A program made the position numbers and the translations under genes. Shown one piece after another: positions 1 to 9,616 of a DNA stretch of 21,289 nt. Position 1 is the first letter of the stretch; every line of letters starts with the position of its first letter. The DNA comes from Rhizobiales bacterium UBA3584 (GTDB lineage Bacteria > Pseudomonadota > Alphaproteobacteria > Rhizobiales > Devosiaceae). Location of the stretch: the NCBI GenBank assembly GCA_002375765.1, contig DFMV01000039.1, positions 14,220 through 35,508 on the forward strand, written 5' to 3'. The notes under the pieces were generated by a model. It saw only the letters and a list, made by a program, of their open reading frames with translations, was not told the DNA's origin and did no database searches.

Positions 1-156
1 CTCAAGGACAAGGTCGGCAAGGACGTTTCCCTTATTACACGTGTCGATGAAAGCCTGATCGGCGGCCTTGTGGTCAAGGTCGGGAGCCAGATGATCGATA
101 CCTCCCTCAAGACAAAACTTTCGGCCATGAAGATCGCCATGAAAGGGGTCAGCTAA
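1..156 (+). CDS. atpH: ATP synthase F1 delta subunit, C-terminal end (partial)
   Basis: An open frame from base 1 to the TAA at 154-156 encodes 51 residues, ending in [14 protein letters not shown]. The pattern of a Gly-Gly turn ([10 protein letters not shown]) followed by D-x-S-L-K-x-K-L matches the conserved C-terminus of the F1 delta (OSCP) subunit, which joins the peripheral stalk to the alpha/beta head. The 5' part lies outside the window. The stop shares its last A with the ATG of atpA (TAATG), so the two genes are probably translationally coupled. Identity rests on this short conserved end plus its position just before atpA, the usual alphaproteobacterial order. Confidence 0.93.
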   Translation, partial: LKDKVGKDVSLITRVDESLIGGLVVKVGSQMIDTSLKTKLSAMKIAMKGVS

Positions 157-1691
157 TGGACATCAAAGCTGCGGAAATTTCCGCGATCCTCAAAGACCAG
201 ATCAAGGATTTCGGCAAGGAAGCCCAGGTTTCCGAAGTCGGTCAGGTGCTTTCGGTCGGTGACGGTATTGCGCGCGTCTTTGGCCTCGACAAGGTGCAGG
301 CCGGCGAGCTCGTCGAATTCCCTGGCGGCATCAAGGGCATGGCCCTTAACCTCGAAACCGACAATGTCGGCGTGGTGATCTTCGGGTCCGACCGCGACAT
401 CAAGGAAGGCGACACCGTCAAGCGTACCGGCTCGATCGTCGATACTCCGGTGGGCAAGGGTCTTCTGGGCCGCGTTGTCGACGGTCTGGGCAATCCGATC
501 GACGGCAAGGGCCCGATCGAGTATACCGAGCGCCGCCGCGTGGACGTCAAGGCTCCCGGCATTCTGCCGCGCAAGTCGGTGCATGAGCCGATGTCGACGG
601 GCCTTAAAGCCATCGACGCGCTGATCCCGATCGGCCGTGGCCAGCGCGAGCTGGTGATCGGCGATCGCCAGACCGGCAAGACCGCGATCATTCTCGACAC
701 CTTCCTCAATCAGAAGCCCGCCCACCAGGCCGAAGCTTCTGAAGGCGAAAAACTCTATTGCGTTTACGTCGCCGTCGGCCAGAAGCGTTCGACCGTCGCC
801 CAGTTCGTCAAGATGCTTGAAGACAACGGCGCGCTCGAATATTCGATCGTCGTTGCCGCTACCGCATCCGATCCGGCTCCGATGCAGTTCCTGGCGCCGT
901 TTACCGGTTGTGCGATCGGCGAGTTTTTCCGCGACAACGGCATGCATGCCGTTATCGCCTATGACGATCTTTCCAAACAGGCTGTCGCCTATCGTCAGAT
1001 GTCGCTTCTACTGCGCCGTCCTCCCGGACGTGAGGCTTATCCGGGCGACGTGTTCTACCTTCACAGCCGCCTTCTCGAGCGCGCTGCCAAGCTTAACGAA
1101 AACCATGGTTCGGGTTCGCTCACCGCTTTGCCGGTCATCGAAACCCAGGCCAACGACGTGTCGGCCTATATCCCGACCAACGTGATCTCGATCACCGACG
1201 GGCAGATCTTCCTTGAGACCAACCTGTTCTTCCAGGGTATCCGTCCGGCCGTGAACGTTGGTCTGTCGGTGTCCCGCGTGGGCGGTTCGGCCCAGATCAA
1301 GGCGATGAAGCAGGTTGCCGGTTCATTGAAGGGTGAGTTGTCCCAGTACCGCGAAATGGCGGCTTTCGCCCAGTTCGGCTCGGATCTCGACGCCGCAACC
1401 CAGCGTCTGCTCAACCGTGGTGCGCGCCTGACTGAACTTTTGAAGCAGCCCCAGTTTTCGCCGCTCAAGACCGAAGAACAGGTTGCGGTGATCTTTGCCG
1501 GTGCCAATGGTTATCTTGACGATCTGCCGGTTCGCGGCGTGCAGCCCTTCGAAAAGGCTCTTCTCTCGCACCTGCGGAGCAAGCACGCCGATGTTCTTGG
1601 CGATGTCGCCAAGGAAAAGGCCCTGACCGATGGGATCAAAGAGCGCCTGGTTTCGGCTCTCGATGCATTCAAGAAGACTTACACCGCCTAA
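156..1691 (+). CDS. atpA: ATP synthase F1 alpha subunit
   Basis: This 511-residue protein is full length for the family. It forms the non-catalytic nucleotide-binding half of the F1 hexamer on the cytoplasmic face of the membrane. Visible features are the N-terminal beta-barrel (residues about 25-95), the P-loop GDRQTGKT at 169-176, and the signature [17 protein letters not shown], which carries the arginine that reaches into the catalytic beta site. The start ATG overlaps the atpH stop by one base, so no separate promoter is needed. A 36-base gap leads to atpG. Codon use and composition match the neighbours and no frame break is seen. Confidence 0.99.
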   Translation: MDIKAAEISAILKDQIKDFGKEAQVSEVGQVLSVGDGIARVFGLDKVQAGELVEFPGGIKGMALNLETDNVGVVIFGSDRDIKEGDTVKRTGSIVDTPVGKGLLGRVVDGLGNPIDGKGPIEYTERRRVDVKAPGILPRKSVHEPMSTGLKAIDALIPIGRGQRELVIGDRQTGKTAIILDTFLNQKPAHQAEASEGEKLYCVYVAVGQKRSTVAQFVKMLEDNGALEYSIVVAATASDPAPMQFLAPFTGCAIGEFFRDNGMHAVIAYDDLSKQAVAYRQMSLLLRRPPGREAYPGDVFYLHSRLLERAAKLNENHGSGSLTALPVIETQANDVSAYIPTNVISITDGQIFLETNLFFQGIRPAVNVGLSVSRVGGSAQIKAMKQVAGSLKGELSQYREMAAFAQFGSDLDAATQRLLNRGARLTELLKQPQFSPLKTEEQVAVIFAGANGYLDDLPVRGVQPFEKALLSHLRSKHADVLGDVAKEKALTDGIKERLVSALDAFKKTYTA

Positions 1692-1727
1692 TTCCGGCGA
1701 CCCGGCTGGCAAGGAGCTTTCGGCGCA

Positions 1728-2612
1728 ATGCCCTCTTTGAAAGACCTAAAAAACCGGATCAACTCGGTCAAATCGACCCAGAAGATCACCAAGGCCATGC
1801 AGATGGTCGCGGCGGCCAAACTCCGCCGCGCCCAGGATGCTGCCGAATCCGCACGTCCATACGCCGAGCGTATGGAAAAGGTTCTGGCCGGTCTTGGCGC
1901 TGCCTATGAAGGGCGTCCCGACGCGCCTGTCCTGCTTTCGGGTACGGGCAGGGAAGACGTGCATCTTCTGGTGGTCGCAACTGGCGAGCGCGGATTGGCC
2001 GGTGGCTTCAACTCCTCGATTGCCCGTATGGCTCGCGAGCATGCCACCAAGCTGATTGCCGAAGGCAAGACGGTCAAGATCCTGACCGTGGGCAAGAAGG
2101 GCGCGGATATCTTGAAGCGCGGTCTTGCCAAGCATATGGGCGAGCAGATTTCCCTGCGCGACGTCAAGCAGCTTGGATATGCCACGGCGCAGGAGATCGG
2201 CTCGAAGATCCTGGCGATGTATTCTGCCGGCGAATTCGATGTCGCGACGCTGTTCTATTCGCGATTCCAGTCGGTCATCTCGCAGGTGCCGACCGCGCAG
2301 CAGATCATCCCGGCCAAGTTCGAAAAGGCCGAGGGCGAAGCGCTCAAATCCGGTTCGGCAATCTACGAGTACGAGCCTGATGAAGAGGCTTTGCTCGAAG
2401 ACCTTTTGCCGCGCAATGTGAGCGTGCAGATTTTCAGGGCCCTGCTTGAAAACAACGCTTCGTTCTTTGGCGCGCAGATGACCGCGATGGACAATGCAAC
2501 CCGCAATGCCGGTGAGATGATCACCAAGCTTCAGCTGAGCTATAACCGCCAGCGTCAGGCTCAGATCACCAAGGAACTGATCGAAATCATTTCGGGCGCC
2601 GAGGCGCTCTAG
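1728..2612 (+). CDS. atpG: ATP synthase F1 gamma subunit
   Basis: The 294-residue protein is the central rotor shaft of F1. The two conserved coiled-coil ends are clear: the N-terminal helix ([20 protein letters not shown], then [14 protein letters not shown]) and the C-terminal helix with [12 protein letters not shown] and the family ending [15 protein letters not shown]. The central Rossmann-like part includes GLAGGFN, typical of gamma subunits. AAGGAG at 1711-1716 lies 11 bases before the ATG, a slightly long but usable spacing. The gene sits in the operon between atpA and atpD; 81 bases separate it from atpD. Confidence 0.98.
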   Translation: MPSLKDLKNRINSVKSTQKITKAMQMVAAAKLRRAQDAAESARPYAERMEKVLAGLGAAYEGRPDAPVLLSGTGREDVHLLVVATGERGLAGGFNSSIARMAREHATKLIAEGKTVKILTVGKKGADILKRGLAKHMGEQISLRDVKQLGYATAQEIGSKILAMYSAGEFDVATLFYSRFQSVISQVPTAQQIIPAKFEKAEGEALKSGSAIYEYEPDEEALLEDLLPRNVSVQIFRALLENNASFFGAQMTAMDNATRNAGEMITKLQLSYNRQRQAQITKELIEIISGAEAL

Positions 2613-4133
<1,521 letters not shown>

Positions 4134-4147
4134 TTGTGAATGTGCTC

Positions 4148-4172
4148 GTGCGGGCCGACAGCCGGCCCGCGC
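4148..4172 (+). promoter_or_regulatory. Hairpin in the atpD-atpC gap
   Basis: GCGGGCCG (4150-4157) pairs perfectly with CGGCCCGC (4163-4170) around the loop ACAGC, and the stem extends two more pairs outward, one of them G-U. No run of T follows on the plus strand, so this is not a standard intrinsic terminator. It lies 14 bases after the atpD stop and 32 bases before the atpC start. It may act as an mRNA stability or processing element, or as a weak attenuator that lowers epsilon output relative to beta. That role is inference. Confidence 0.55.
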
Positions 4173-4204
4173 AATTTCCGAACGCTTGAAGAACGGACGA
4201 AGTC

Positions 4205-4627
4205 ATGGCCGAAGGCGTCAAAGTCGAAATCGTATCGCCTGAAGTTCTCGTTTTGAGCGCCGAAGCGCGCTCGGTGATTGTGCCGGGTGCCGAGGGCTAT
4301 CTGACGGTCATGGGAAGCCATGCGCCGCTGATGGCGGTGCTCAAGCCCGGCTTTGTGACCGTTACCGATACCAGCGGCACCATTTCGAGCTTCTTTGTGG
4401 GCGGTGGGTTTGCCGATATCTCAGATGCCGGTGTTACCATTCTCGCTGAAGAAGCCAAGCCGGCCGGCGACTTCGGTCGCACTGAGATCGAAGCCCGTAT
4501 CGCTACGGCGCAACAGGCACTGGCCGATGCTTCCGAGCTCGAGGACAAGGGCGCGGCCCAGAACACACTCGATACCTGGAAGAATCTGCTGCTTGAAAGT
4601 TCTTCGTTGGGTGGCACAGTCCACTAG
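4205..4627 (+). CDS. atpC: ATP synthase F1 epsilon subunit
   Basis: The 140-residue protein has the family's normal length and layout: an N-terminal beta-sandwich (residues about 1-85, with VIVPGAEGYLTVMGSHAPLM) and a C-terminal two-helix region. Epsilon binds the gamma shaft and can inhibit ATP hydrolysis. It is the last gene of the ATP synthase operon and is followed at once by a hairpin and a U-tract terminator. The purine-rich GGACGA (4195-4200), a few bases before the ATG, is a weak ribosome binding site, which fits the low stoichiometry of epsilon (one per F1 against three beta). That link is inference. Confidence 0.97.
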   Translation: MAEGVKVEIVSPEVLVLSAEARSVIVPGAEGYLTVMGSHAPLMAVLKPGFVTVTDTSGTISSFFVGGGFADISDAGVTILAEEAKPAGDFGRTEIEARIATAQQALADASELEDKGAAQNTLDTWKNLLLESSSLGGTVH

Positions 4628-4645
4628 GATCGGTTCGGTCCGATC
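4628..4645 (+). other. Small hairpin directly after the atpC stop
   Basis: GATCGG (4628-4633) and CCGATC (4640-4645) form a perfect 6-bp stem around TTCGGT. It begins at the first base after the atpC TAG and ends 8 bases before the terminator stem. It could protect the mRNA 3' end or add to termination. It has no U-tract of its own. Confidence 0.45.
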
Positions 4646-4653
4646 TCATGTCT

Positions 4654-4679
4654 AAAGGCGCCGCTGGGGCGCCTTTTTT
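4654..4679 (+). terminator. Rho-independent terminator of the atp operon
   Basis: GGCGCC (4657-4662) pairs with GGCGCC (4668-4673) around GCTGG. The stem is extended by AAA (4654-4656) against TTT, and six T follow (4674-4679), then CTTTG. The position 27 bases after the atpC stop marks the end of the ATP synthase transcript. Confidence 0.9.
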
Positions 4680-4959
4680 CTTTGTTGCGTTAGTCAAAGC
4701 CGATGATCTCGTGGTGAAGCGTGACAATTTGTTCCGCACCCAAAAAGTTGTTGCAGGCTTAAAGCCGCCCGAGCTCAGCACTATCCTTGAAATATAGTTG
4801 TCCTAAGCGCGGCCAACCCTGTCACCGGGTTGTCTCTTGGCACGCGCCGGTGCCTTTTGGGTTGGGAAGTGTTTTCGTTCGTGCAAACTGAAACGATCAT
4901 TTAATCATATGTCCGTAGCTTTGCGTGGATTTCCCAGGAGGGGGAAGGTATTCGTCCAC
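4680..4959 (+). other. Intergenic region upstream of the chemoreceptor gene
   Basis: About 280 bases between the atp terminator and the chemoreceptor ribosome binding site hold no convincing gene. A GGCAC/GTGCC hairpin (4839-4854) followed by TTTT (4855-4858) could be a weak terminator or leader hairpin. TTTAAT at 4899-4904 resembles a -10 box but has no good -35 partner at 16-18 bases. I cannot name the promoter with confidence. The open frame can be extended upstream to a TTG at 4837, but that extension shows no conserved protein features and lacks a ribosome binding site. Confidence 0.5.
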
Positions 4960-4965
4960 AAGGAG
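4960..4965 (+). promoter_or_regulatory. Ribosome binding site that fixes the chemoreceptor start
   Basis: AAGGAG lies 9 bases before the ATG at 4975. The two upstream alternatives (TTG 4837, ATG 4909) have nothing comparable, and only the 4975 start puts the first transmembrane helix about 15 residues from the N-terminus, as expected for this receptor type. Confidence 0.85.
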
Positions 4966-4974
4966 CAGACGGAC

Positions 4975-7062
4975 ATGCGGGGCTTAACCAGCAGAATTCT
5001 GGGTCGTATCCCTATGACCACCACGATCGCCGCGATGGTGGTTACCGCAGTGGTGCTTTCGGTCGGGGCCGTCGTTATGGCGGTTTACATCAACCTTTCA
5101 GCAAACAGCGATGCGGTCGCTCGATCCAGCCAGCAGGCCAATATACGGACTGCGTCAACCATTCTGGGCGGGATGGGCGGCATCCAAGTCGATTGGACCG
5201 AAGAGGGCGATGTGGCCAGCATCGGCACCTGGGTCATGCCGCGCTTCTACAATAACGACATCGCCGATTCGATCGCTCGTGTTACCGGTGAAACTACGGC
5301 CATTTTCGCTTGGAACGCCGATACCCAAGCCTTCGAGCAGGTGACGACCTCGATGGTCGACGCCGATGGCAACCGCGTGGTGCAGGATCCCATCCCCGCC
5401 AATGGCGAAATTCATACCCAGATTCTTGAGCAGGGTGCGCTGTTTACCGAGACGGATGTCAATGGCGAGCACTACTACTCGGTCTACCAGCCGATTACCT
5501 ATTTGTCGGGAACCGACGTTCTGGGACTGCTCTATGTGGGCGTGAGCCAGGATGCCATTACTGCGGTCGTAACCGACACTATGAACCTGCTTCTGATCGT
5601 GGCTGGTATTGCGCTGGCTGTGATGTGTGTTGTTTCGATTTTCGCGTCCCGTCTGATCGCGCGCCCAATTCCGGTTCTCTCGGGCGTGATGGGCAGCATT
5701 GCGCAGAACGAGTTCGATGTTGAGGTGCCTTACACCGACCGCAAGAACGAAGTGGGCGACATGGCGCGCGCTGTGGAAGTGTTCCGCGAGAACGGGCAGA
5801 AGGTCGCTGCGATGACCGAAGCCGAGGCGGCGCGGATCATTGCGGACGAGCAAGCGCGCCGCGCGATGATGGGTGACCTGCAAACCGCTTTCGGCAATGT
5901 TGTCGATGCAGCAATTGCAGGCGATTTCTCCCAGCGGGTAGAAGCCAATTTTGCCGACGCCGAACTGAACGGGCTGGCCGGCAGCGTCAACGATCTCGTA
6001 TCGACCGTCGATCGCGGCCTGCGCGAAACGGCGGGCGTGCTCGGAGCCTTGGCCAATACCGATCTTACCTCGCGGGTGATGGGCGAGTACCAGGGTGCCT
6101 TCGCCCAGCTCAAGAACGATACCAACGCCGTTGCCGAAAAGCTCTCCGACATCGTCCTGGAGCTGCGTGGCACGTCACGCACGCTCAAGACAGCGACAGG
6201 GGAAATCCTTTCGGGCGCCAACGATCTGTCCGAACGCACGACGCGGCAGGCCGCGACCATCGAGGAAACCTCGGCGGCCATGGAGCAGCTGGCGGCAACC
6301 GTCATGGACAATGCCCGCCGGGCGCAGGACGCCTCCCAGACCGCAGCTTCGGTCACCAAATCGGCCGAAGAGGGTGGCGAGGTGATGGAAGCGGCGACCA
6401 GCGCCATGGAGCGCATCACCACCTCCTCGGCAAAAGTGTCCGACATCATCAAGATGATCGACGACATCGCCTTCCAGACCAACCTTCTGGCACTCAACGC
6501 TTCGGTCGAAGCGGCGCGGGCCGGGGATGCGGGCAAGGGCTTTGCCGTGGTGGCGGTCGAAGTGCGGCGCCTTGCCCAGTCCGCGGCATCGGCTTCGTCC
6601 GAGGTCAAGGCGCTGATCGAACAATCGGCCAATGAGGTCGATGGCGGGTCCAAGCTCGTGGCGCAGGCTGCCGAAAAGCTCGTGGCCATGCTCGAGGCGG
6701 CGCGTACCAACACAAGCCAGATGCAGCAGATCGCCAATGACAGCCGCGAACAGGCATCCTCGATCGAGGAGGTCAATGCCGCGGTGCGCCAGATGGACGA
6801 GATGACCCAGCACAATGCCGCGCTGGTGGAAGAAACCAATGCCGCCATCGCCCAGACCGAAGAACAGGCAACGGCCCTCGACCGGATCGTCGATATCTTC
6901 AAGATCGACCGTGCCACGGCAATCGCGCAGTCGCCGACCAGCCATGGGTCTGGTAGTGGATCGGGTGATGCCCGTGCGCTTCAAAACAAGGTCAAGCAGG
7001 CTGCCGGCGCCTATCTCAGCCATGGCAACGCAGCTGTGGATCAGGAGTGGAGCGAATTCTGA
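4975..7062 (+). CDS. Methyl-accepting chemotaxis protein (Cache-type, two HAMP regions)
   Basis: From the ATG at 4975 the protein has 695 residues. Order: transmembrane helix about 15-38; periplasmic Cache-like ligand domain about 41-200, including [11 protein letters not shown] near 185-195; second transmembrane helix about 202-226; HAMP about 226-279; a second HAMP-like segment about 340-395; and the methyl-accepting signalling domain about 400-640. The signalling tip ([20 protein letters not shown], 496-515) is the CheA/CheW contact. Methylation-type stretches with paired Glu are at about 426-436 and 593-602. A Gly/Ser linker (658-664) leads to the C-terminal EWSEF (691-695), which fits the x-W-x-x-F pentapeptide that tethers CheR/CheB. 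No other chemotaxis or flagellar gene is in the window, so it acts in trans with a pathway elsewhere. The ligand cannot be told from sequence. Confidence 0.93.
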   Translation: MRGLTSRILGRIPMTTTIAAMVVTAVVLSVGAVVMAVYINLSANSDAVARSSQQANIRTASTILGGMGGIQVDWTEEGDVASIGTWVMPRFYNNDIADSIARVTGETTAIFAWNADTQAFEQVTTSMVDADGNRVVQDPIPANGEIHTQILEQGALFTETDVNGEHYYSVYQPITYLSGTDVLGLLYVGVSQDAITAVVTDTMNLLLIVAGIALAVMCVVSIFASRLIARPIPVLSGVMGSIAQNEFDVEVPYTDRKNEVGDMARAVEVFRENGQKVAAMTEAEAARIIADEQARRAMMGDLQTAFGNVVDAAIAGDFSQRVEANFADAELNGLAGSVNDLVSTVDRGLRETAGVLGALANTDLTSRVMGEYQGAFAQLKNDTNAVAEKLSDIVLELRGTSRTLKTATGEILSGANDLSERTTRQAATIEETSAAMEQLAATVMDNARRAQDASQTAASVTKSAEEGGEVMEAATSAMERITTSSAKVSDIIKMIDDIAFQTNLLALNASVEAARAGDAGKGFAVVAVEVRRLAQSAASASSEVKALIEQSANEVDGGSKLVAQAAEKLVAMLEAARTNTSQMQQIANDSREQASSIEEVNAAVRQMDEMTQHNAALVEETNAAIAQTEEQATALDRIVDIFKIDRATAIAQSPTSHGSGSGSGDARALQNKVKQAAGAYLSHGNAAVDQEWSEF

Positions 7063-7088
7063 TCAAGTGCTTGAACGTCAAATGATCA

Positions 7089-7111
7089 GGGGCGCCGCGG
7101 CGCCCCTTTTT
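7089..7111 (+). terminator. Rho-independent terminator of the chemoreceptor gene
   Basis: GGGGCGCC (7089-7096) is complementary to GGCGCCCC (7099-7106) and five T follow (7107-7111). It lies 27 bases after the chemoreceptor stop. On the minus strand the same hairpin is followed by TGATCATTTG, not a T run, so it is a poor terminator for the converging racemase gene, although it could still pause polymerase there. Confidence 0.9.
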
Positions 7112-7128
7112 CGTTGCGGTGAGAAAGA

Positions 7129-7815
7129 TTACCGCAGGGCCTGCTCCACGGCGGCTTTGGCATGGAGTGCAGTGGTATCGTACAGCGGGAGGGGACTGTC
7201 ATCGTCAGAGATGAGCAGCCCCAGTTCCGTGCAACCGAGAACGACTGCCTGCGCTCCGCGCGCGCCGAGCCGTTCGATGGCTGTGCGGTAAATGCTGCGA
7301 GAGGTATCGTTGACGATGCCGCGGCACAGCTCATTGTAAATAATGCCGTCGAGATTGGTCCGGTCGACCTCGGGCACTATGGGGTCCAGTCCGCGCAGAC
7401 GTAGCCGGTCCTTGTAGAAATCCATTTCCATGGTGAATCGCGTTCCCAGCAGTCCAACCCTTTCGGCGCCATCCTCGATCAGCGCATCGGCCGTGGGGTC
7501 GGCGATGTGAAGGAAGGGGACGGAAATTGCCGCTTCGATGCTTTGCGCGACAACATGCATGGTGTTGGTGGCCAGAACCAGCATCTGGGCGCCCGCAGCC
7601 TCAAGGCGCTCCGCAGAGGCGGCGAGGTGCTCGCCGGCCCGGCCCCAATCGCCTTGGGTCTGAAGCGCTTCGATTTCGGCAAAGTCGAGGGAGTCCAAAA
7701 GGATGGGCGCCGAATGCAGCCCGCCGCGCCGCTTTGCGGTTTCCCGATTTATGAGTGCATAATACTGAGCCGTGGATTCCCAGCTCATACCGCCGATCAA
7801 CCCGATCGTTTTCAT
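7129..7815 (-). CDS. Aspartate/glutamate racemase family protein
   Basis: The 228-residue protein starts with MKTIGLIGGMSWESTAQYY, the conserved opening of PLP-independent Asp/Glu racemases. These enzymes interconvert L- and D-amino acids with two acid/base residues. The second catalytic residue is Cys195 in GCTEL. At the first site the sequence reads ATNTMH, so Thr83 stands where classic racemases have Cys. From memory, the E. coli L-Asp/Glu racemase (YgeA type) also uses a Thr/Cys pair, so this is a known variant and not a dead enzyme. The ATG overlaps the rppH stop as ATGA, which implies coupling. A 40-residue upstream extension of the frame lies inside rppH and is unlikely. It is the last gene of the minus-strand run. 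Substrate is not certain. Confidence 0.9.
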   Translation of the reverse strand: MKTIGLIGGMSWESTAQYYALINRETAKRRGGLHSAPILLDSLDFAEIEALQTQGDWGRAGEHLAASAERLEAAGAQMLVLATNTMHVVAQSIEAAISVPFLHIADPTADALIEDGAERVGLLGTRFTMEMDFYKDRLRLRGLDPIVPEVDRTNLDGIIYNELCRGIVNDTSRSIYRTAIERLGARGAQAVVLGCTELGLLISDDDSPLPLYDTTALHAKAAVEQALR

Positions 7816-8348
7816 GCCATACGCGCCCGGAGTTGGCCCGGAATATGGGCAAATGCCTTGTGCACATCGAGATAAGCGGGGCGCTTGAAGGGCACGATGA
7901 TATCGGCAACCTTGTCGAAATCTTCCCAGCGCCAAGCGTCAAATTCAGGATCGATACCCGGATTGTCGAGCAAAAGTGTGATCTCGCTTTCATCGCCCTC
8001 GAACAGGAAGGCAAACCATTGCTGGCGCTGACCGCGATACTTTCCCTTGAGCGCGACGCCCAGCACCTCGTCCGGGAGGTCGTAATGGATCCAGTCCGGC
8101 GCCTGGGCAAGCAGGCGTATGGTGCGAACGCCCGTTTCCTCATAAAGCTCGCGATAGGCAGCGGGCAGCGCGTCCTCGCCCTCATCGATTCCGCCCTGCG
8201 GCATCTGCCAGGGTGCATCGACTTCGGACGTGTCAGGGCCCGGCGTCAAAATCCGCCGCGCCAGAAAAACCTGCCCGCGGTCGTTGAAGAGCGCAATGCC
8301 CACGCAGTCGCGATAGGGCATGTCGGCGCGGTTGGGAATTGGCTTCAC
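7812..8348 (-). CDS. rppH: RNA pyrophosphohydrolase (Nudix)
   Basis: RppH removes pyrophosphate from the 5' end of mRNA and so triggers RNase E decay; family members also act on dinucleoside polyphosphates. The protein (178 residues) carries a complete Nudix box, G-x5-E-x7-REUxEExGU, at residues 52-74 (GGIDEGE ... RELYEETGV). The later PEFDAWRWEDF and VPFKRPAY match RppH. I chose the GTG at 8348: it overlaps the upstream TGA as GTGA and has GGAGG 7 bases before it. An in-frame ATG at 8321 is the alternative. The gene sits between the deacetylase gene and the racemase with overlaps at both ends, so the three are probably one translationally coupled unit. Confidence 0.93.
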   Translation of the reverse strand: MKPIPNRADMPYRDCVGIALFNDRGQVFLARRILTPGPDTSEVDAPWQMPQGGIDEGEDALPAAYRELYEETGVRTIRLLAQAPDWIHYDLPDEVLGVALKGKYRGQRQQWFAFLFEGDESEITLLLDNPGIDPEFDAWRWEDFDKVADIIVPFKRPAYLDVHKAFAHIPGQLRARMA

Positions 8349-9490
8349 TGTGTGGCCTCCGTGCGCGATAGGGCGCTCACCGGGACGAGAAGATATTGTT
8401 CCTGATCGAGCGCGTCGGCCCATTCGGACAAAGTGCGGATCGAGACCGGCAAGGCTGATAAAATACCAATGGCATTCCCCCGCTCATCGGCCGTTCTCTT
8501 GAGGGCGTCGAGCGCCGCAAGGATAGAGGTCTGAGAGGGGTTGGTATCGATAGCACTGTCCACACGGGCATAGGGGACGCCATTCTGGCGGGCCAATTGG
8601 GGAGCGACCGAGCGATTTGAACTGCCATCGTCGAGATAGGCCAGACCGCGCATGCCGAGCTCTTCCATTATGGGAGAGAAATCAACGGCGGAGGCCGTAA
8701 ACCGCGCGCCCATATGATTGATGACGCCGGTATAGCCGGTCATTCGCGTCAAAAGCCAATAGAGCTTTTCGAGATTGTCGCGAGTCGGTTGTTCAACCAG
8801 CAGCGTATGGGGCCCTGGGTCGTTCTGGGGATAGTCGAAGGGTTCGAGCGGAACCTCGAGCATGATCTCATGGCCGTCGGCGCGTGCCATATCGGTCAGG
8901 GCGTCCAGGTTGCTCCCATAGGGTGCAAAGGCCAGCGTCACTGTGCCAGGCAGGGCGCTGATGGCCTCGCGGGTGGTCGGATCGCTCAATCCGAGCCCTG
9001 AAATTACCACCGCGATCAGTTTGCGACCTCCAGCGGCCTGGGGCGAGATCGAGGGGCGGGCATAAGCCTCATAGGGCTTGAGACCGGAATTGCTGATGCG
9101 CGGGAGAGGGCCGTTCTCGGTCATCTCGAACAGGTCCTGTTCTAGATCGGTTGCCGGTGTTCCGGCGGTATCTTGAGAACTCGTCGTTTCGCCAATCGTG
9201 ATGATCGAGGGGCCGTCGGCGGCCAAAGGTGTGACGGCTGCTGGCGCCGATGCCACCTCCTCGGCCACAGGGTTTGGATCGGGTTCGAGGCTGACGGGGG
9301 CATCAGCCACCGGTCGGCCTCCTTGAGGATCATCGACAAGTACGATCCATGCGCCGATCCCAAGACCGGCGAGCACCACCAGCGCAGCGCAGATGCGGCC
9401 CCATGGGAGGGCCATCCATCGACCGGAACGAAGGCCCGTCCGCTTCTTGCGGCGTTTCCGGCCGAGTGGTGTGCTCAACTCGTCGGTCAT
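8345..9490 (-). CDS. Divergent polysaccharide deacetylase family protein
   Basis: The 381-residue protein has a basic cytoplasmic N-terminus (RKRRKKR at 11-17), one membrane anchor (about 33-52), an Ala/Pro-rich periplasmic linker to about 150, and a deacetylase-like barrel (about 157-375). This is the DUF610/YibQ group, related to the NodB enzymes. The first strand reads VVISGLGLS (161-169), where YibQ proteins have an Asp-Asp (IDDLG), so the usual metal-binding Asp is missing; His259 in INHMGARF is kept. Activity on a polysaccharide is therefore doubtful. The start MTDELSTPLG was chosen because it resembles the start I recall for rhizobial relatives; an ATG at 9523 adds 11 residues. It follows ctpA and precedes rppH, and a role with EnvC and CtpA in cell-wall remodelling is inferred from this order. 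Confidence 0.87.
   Translation of the reverse strand: MTDELSTPLGRKRRKKRTGLRSGRWMALPWGRICAALVVLAGLGIGAWIVLVDDPQGGRPVADAPVSLEPDPNPVAEEVASAPAAVTPLAADGPSIITIGETTSSQDTAGTPATDLEQDLFEMTENGPLPRISNSGLKPYEAYARPSISPQAAGGRKLIAVVISGLGLSDPTTREAISALPGTVTLAFAPYGSNLDALTDMARADGHEIMLEVPLEPFDYPQNDPGPHTLLVEQPTRDNLEKLYWLLTRMTGYTGVINHMGARFTASAVDFSPIMEELGMRGLAYLDDGSSNRSVAPQLARQNGVPYARVDSAIDTNPSQTSILAALDALKRTADERGNAIGILSALPVSIRTLSEWADALDQEQYLLVPVSALSRTEATQ
8356..8360 (-). promoter_or_regulatory. Ribosome binding site supporting the rppH GTG start
   Basis: Read on the minus strand this is GGAGG, 7 bases before the GTG at 8348. It lies inside the last codons of the deacetylase gene and decides for the GTG over the internal ATG at 8321. 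Confidence 0.75.
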
Positions 9491-9564
9491 GGTGCGGCTG
9501 GTCCCGAAGCTCGCAGTACGCATTCATCGTTTCAGATTGCCGTCTGCGACGATGGTGTCATTGG

Positions 9565-9589
9565 GGCTGGCCCGCGAATCGGGCCAGCC
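9565..9589 (-). other. Perfect 10-bp hairpin between ctpA and the deacetylase gene
   Basis: GGCTGGCCCG (9565-9574) and CGGGCCAGCC (9580-9589) form a perfect stem around CGAAT. Neither strand has a T run after it. It lies 27 bases beyond the ctpA stop on the minus strand, in the only gap over 100 bases between rsfS and the racemase. Possible roles are mRNA processing, 3'-end protection or partial termination. The rest of the 126-base gap shows no clear promoter. Confidence 0.55.
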
Positions 9590-9616
9590 ATGATTCAGAC
9601 CGAGCTATAGCATAGG

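Noticed and set aside
153..947. A 264-codon open frame on the minus strand opposite atpA
   Set aside because: Its product shows no family features; the plus-strand gene is unambiguous here.
4838..4853. Possible sigma-54 promoter at TGGCACG before the chemoreceptor
   Set aside because: The -12 GC is one base too far from the -24 GG, and the sequence is better explained as the GGCAC/GTGCC hairpin.
4837..4974. N-terminal extension of the chemoreceptor from TTG 4837 or ATG 4909
   Set aside because: It would put 22-46 unconserved residues before the first transmembrane helix, and the only strong ribosome binding site (4960-4965) belongs to the ATG at 4975.
5730..6917. A 395-codon open frame on the minus strand opposite the chemoreceptor
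   Set aside because: The product is a Ser/Ala-rich low-complexity shadow of the helical signalling domain, with no conserved motif.
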